Assembly (NCBI GenBank): GCA_049334165.1 | Contig: JBEGHD010000009.1 | From: JBEGHD01 sp049334165 | Lineage (GTDB): Bacteria; Bacteroidota; Bacteroidia; Flavobacteriales_D; Sanyastnellaceae | DNA: 64,000 nt | Strand: one strand, 5' to 3' | Shown: positions 61,975 to 64,000 of the stretch, piece after piece | Position numbering within the stretch: the stretch's first letter is position 1 | Layout: every line of letters starts with the position of its first letter | Program-made: the position numbers and the translations under genes | The notes under the pieces: model-generated | Databases searched by the model: none | The model's input: the letters and a program-made list of their open reading frames with translations, nothing else | What the model was told of the DNA's origin: nothing

Positions 61975-62931
61975 GTGAAAGCAATTACCAAACACCGATA
62001 TGGAGGCCCTGAGGTGCTCCAGCTCGAAGAAGTCGAAAAACCAAAACCGGGCAAAGGTGAAATCCTCGTGAGAGTGAAGGCCAATTCTGCCAACCCTGCC
62101 GACTGGCACACGATGCGTGGGAAGCCCAATTTTGCCCGACTCTCGTTCGGACTGTTTAAGCCCAAAAACAAACTTTTCGGATCCGATTTCGCTGGTGTGG
62201 TAGAAGATGCCGGTGAGTCCTCTCAGTTTTCGAAAGGCGATCAAGTCTATGGCGAGTCTCTGGATGGAGGAGCTTTTGCCGAATACATCAGTGCTCCGGA
62301 AAACATCTGTGCAAAAATGCCAGAAAACTCCAGTTTCATTGAAATGGCGTGCGTCCCGATAGCTGGGCTCACTGCTCTTCAGGGATTGATAACCCACGGA
62401 AAATTAAATGAAGGTGAATCAGTGTTGATCAATGGAGCTTCGGGTGGAGTCGGACATTTCGCTGTGCAATTAGCAAAGGCACATGGAGCCAAGGTCACTG
62501 GAGTTTGCTCTTCCAACAATGTGCAATTTGTAACCGATTTGGGAGCAGATCAGGTGATTGCCTACGACAAAGAGGACATCCACAAGCATCAGGGCAAATA
62601 CGATTTAGTGATTGACACGAATGGAAATCTCAAGCATGCCGATTTCACGCGAATGGGAAAACGAGGTGTTTTGATCGGATTCACTACAATGGCGAACATG
62701 CTTGGAGTCGTTGTCAGAAATGCTTTCAGCAAGTTCAAGATCAAGGTTTTTACAGCCAGTGCGAACACCGAAGACCTGACTACTTTAGCGAAATTAATCC
62801 AAGAGGGGAAGGTAAAACCGCATATCGATAAAATGTATACTTACAATGAAATTCCCGCTGCTATCGAATACATCGAGGCGATGAGAACAAGAGGAAAAGT
62901 GGCGATGAATTGGCAAACTCTAAAATCTTAA
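61975..62931 (+). CDS. Medium-chain NAD(P)-dependent reductase (quinone oxidoreductase-like)
   Basis: A 318-residue zinc-independent medium-chain dehydrogenase. The N-terminal catalytic domain begins YGGPEVLQLEEVEKPKPGKGEILV and SANPADWHTMRG, and the nucleotide-binding motif is INGASGGVGHFAVQLAKAHGAKV. There are no Cys ligands of the structural-zinc loop, so it fits the QOR/zeta-crystallin group that reduces quinones and enones. The start is GTG 61975. It ends 12 bp before the DUF4256 gene, so the pair is probably one transcript. Confidence 0.86.
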   Translation: MKAITKHRYGGPEVLQLEEVEKPKPGKGEILVRVKANSANPADWHTMRGKPNFARLSFGLFKPKNKLFGSDFAGVVEDAGESSQFSKGDQVYGESLDGGAFAEYISAPENICAKMPENSSFIEMACVPIAGLTALQGLITHGKLNEGESVLINGASGGVGHFAVQLAKAHGAKVTGVCSSNNVQFVTDLGADQVIAYDKEDIHKHQGKYDLVIDTNGNLKHADFTRMGKRGVLIGFTTMANMLGVVVRNAFSKFKIKVFTASANTEDLTTLAKLIQEGKVKPHIDKMYTYNEIPAAIEYIEAMRTRGKVAMNWQTLKS

Positions 62932-62943
62932 AATTGCTCAGAA

Positions 62944-63495
62944 ATGAAACTTGACCAGGATACCCAAGCAGCTCTTCTTAAAACGCTTGAACAACGCTTC
63001 GAGAAAAACATCGACCGTCACGATAATCTATCGTGGTTGGATATTCAAAAAAAGCTGGAAGCTAATCCCAAAAAACTGTGGTCGCTGAGCAAGATGGAGG
63101 AAACCGGTGGCGAGCCGGATGTAGTTGCGCTAGGCGAATCCGGTGATGAAATCACTTTTGTGGACTGCTCCAGGGAAAGTCCGAAAGGGCGAAGAAGCGT
63201 TTGCTACGATCGGGATGCTTTGGAGTCACGCAAAAAGTTCAAGCCCAAAACCAGTGCTGAAGAAATGGCCATGGAGATGGGTGTAGAAATGCTCAGCGAA
63301 GAGCAATACTTCGACCTACAAAAACTCGGAGAATTCGACACCAAAACATCGAGCTGGCTGAAAACACCAGATGAAGTCCGCGAGCTTGGAGGTGCCATAT
63401 TCGGTGATTATCGATTCGGGAGAGTTTTTATCTATCACAACGGGGCGGAGTCCTACTACGGAGCGAGAGGTTTTCGGGGGATTTTGAAGATTTGA
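62944..63495 (+). CDS. DUF4256 family protein
   Basis: A 183-residue soluble protein that matches the DUF4256 family in length and pattern (LSWLDIQKKLEANPKKLWSLSKMEETGGEPDV, GRRSVCYDRDALESRKKFKP, GAIFGDYRFGRVFIYHNGAESYYGARGFRG). Its function is unknown; the family is widespread in bacteria as a small stand-alone protein. It follows the reductase gene by 12 bp. Confidence 0.8.
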   Translation: MKLDQDTQAALLKTLEQRFEKNIDRHDNLSWLDIQKKLEANPKKLWSLSKMEETGGEPDVVALGESGDEITFVDCSRESPKGRRSVCYDRDALESRKKFKPKTSAEEMAMEMGVEMLSEEQYFDLQKLGEFDTKTSSWLKTPDEVRELGGAIFGDYRFGRVFIYHNGAESYYGARGFRGILKI

Positions 63496-63608
63496 AAGCC
63501 GAATGAACCTATGGTCATTTGTGCAAACATTAAGGGCATTGAGAAGTGAAGGGCCAAAGACTTTCTTAATCAGCTTAATGAATCCCCTAAATTCTATAGC
63601 TTAATTTT

Positions 63609-63683
63609 CAGCGTAGTAAAGCTACACGGCTTTGCGTGAGAATTAATGCATCTACTCAAACAACAGGTAAAACATTAAGACTG
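63609..63683 (+). repeat. 75-bp direct repeat, copy A
   Basis: It matches copy B (63926-64000) at 67 of 75 positions without gaps, period 317 bp. It contains an AAAGC/GCTTT mini-hairpin and ends AAAACATTAAGACTG in both copies. Confidence 0.85.
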
Positions 63684-63925
63684 ATTAAGCAATGAAGGAC
63701 ATTAAGGCTTTCTTCAAGAGCTTAATGAAAACTCTTAATGGCTAAATGTTGAAACACTTTTGAAATAGCCTCTACTCAAGCCGCAGGTAAACACATAGCC
63801 ATAGTAGAAACTGCTCTTCCCTTTTCCATAACAACTCAACTGAGAAAACCGAGACATCATTCACAATCCTTCCAAAGGCACATAGGTAATGCACATCGAA
63901 CTATATGCCTACTGTGGTTTATTCC

Positions 63926-64000
63926 CAGCGTTGTAAAGCTTCGCGACTTTGCTTGAGAATTAATGCATCTACTTAAACAGCAGTTAAAACATTAAGACTG
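63926..64000 (+). repeat. 75-bp direct repeat, copy B (may continue past window)
   Basis: Second copy, 67 of 75 identical to copy A. It runs to the last base of the window, so more of the repeat may follow outside. Confidence 0.85.

Larger units (their letters stand above)
63496..64000. other. 505-bp noncoding end of window rich in repeats
   Basis: No conserved gene is seen. It holds the approximately 75-bp direct repeats described separately, a shortened third repeat near 63771-63797 and many CATTAAG/CTTAATG words, some in inverted pairs (for example 63699-63729). It is likely a repeat-rich intergenic spacer. Confidence 0.6.

Overview
The window looks like the chromosome of a Bacteroidota, most likely a marine member of Flavobacteriales (Cryomorphaceae/Salibacteraceae-like). 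The evidence is at least seven proteins with type IX secretion (T9SS) C-terminal sorting domains, a Bacteroidota-type promoter (TTTG, 20 nt, TAcaTTTG) upstream of the zapA/rny genes, weak or absent Shine-Dalgarno sequences, and moderate-to-low GC. No rRNA, tRNA, CRISPR array, transposase or phage gene was found.

Layout. 0-6.9 kb holds the C-terminal end of a lipoate-protein ligase, then a same-strand run of small genes: a metzincin-like lipoprotein, two GNAT acetyltransferases, a short-chain-type reductase, membrane proteins, an RDD protein, an AlkB-type dioxygenase and a gamma-glutamylcyclotransferase-fold protein. 6.9-9.9 kb has katG on the minus strand with a candidate peroxide-responsive operator, and a Qnr/MfpA-type pentapeptide-repeat protein. 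9.9-16.4 kb is a signalling cluster: a 1343-residue CheB-CheR-PAS-histidine kinase fusion, a single-domain response regulator and a second PAS histidine kinase. 16.4-20 kb has a carboxypeptidase-regulatory-like secreted protein, an NmrA-type protein and a GyrI-like protein.

20-47.3 kb is rich in exported proteins: a type B T9SS protein, a trypsin-like protease, a peptide-N-glycosidase F homologue whose N-terminal domain is interrupted by a LamG-containing insertion, an 1851-residue fibronectin/MAM-like protein, smaller T9SS proteins and a 1492-residue protein with eight exact-length 243-bp HYR repeats. Inside it, at 35-41 kb, lies a scarred patch: a duplicated SRPBCC tail, a PLD-like protein with zinc ribbons, the nuclease-domain N-terminus of a type IIG restriction-modification gene truncated at a palindromic repeat, and further repeat copies.

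47.5-54.6 kb carries core functions: a CcoI-like copper P-type ATPase, an M23 peptidase, a coiled-coil protein, zapA and rny (RNase Y). 54.6-63.5 kb is a run of single-gene units: small membrane proteins and lipoproteins, a methyltransferase, a P-loop kinase-like protein, a Crp/Fnr regulator next to a flavodoxin-fold quinone reductase, a DJ-1/PfpI protein, a medium-chain reductase and a DUF4256 protein. The last 500 bp are noncoding with approximately 75-bp direct repeats.

No undescribed system is proven here. The best leads are the interrupted PNGase F-like enzyme among T9SS cargo, the repeat-truncated restriction gene next to the PLD/zinc-ribbon gene, and the fused CheB-CheR-kinase cluster.
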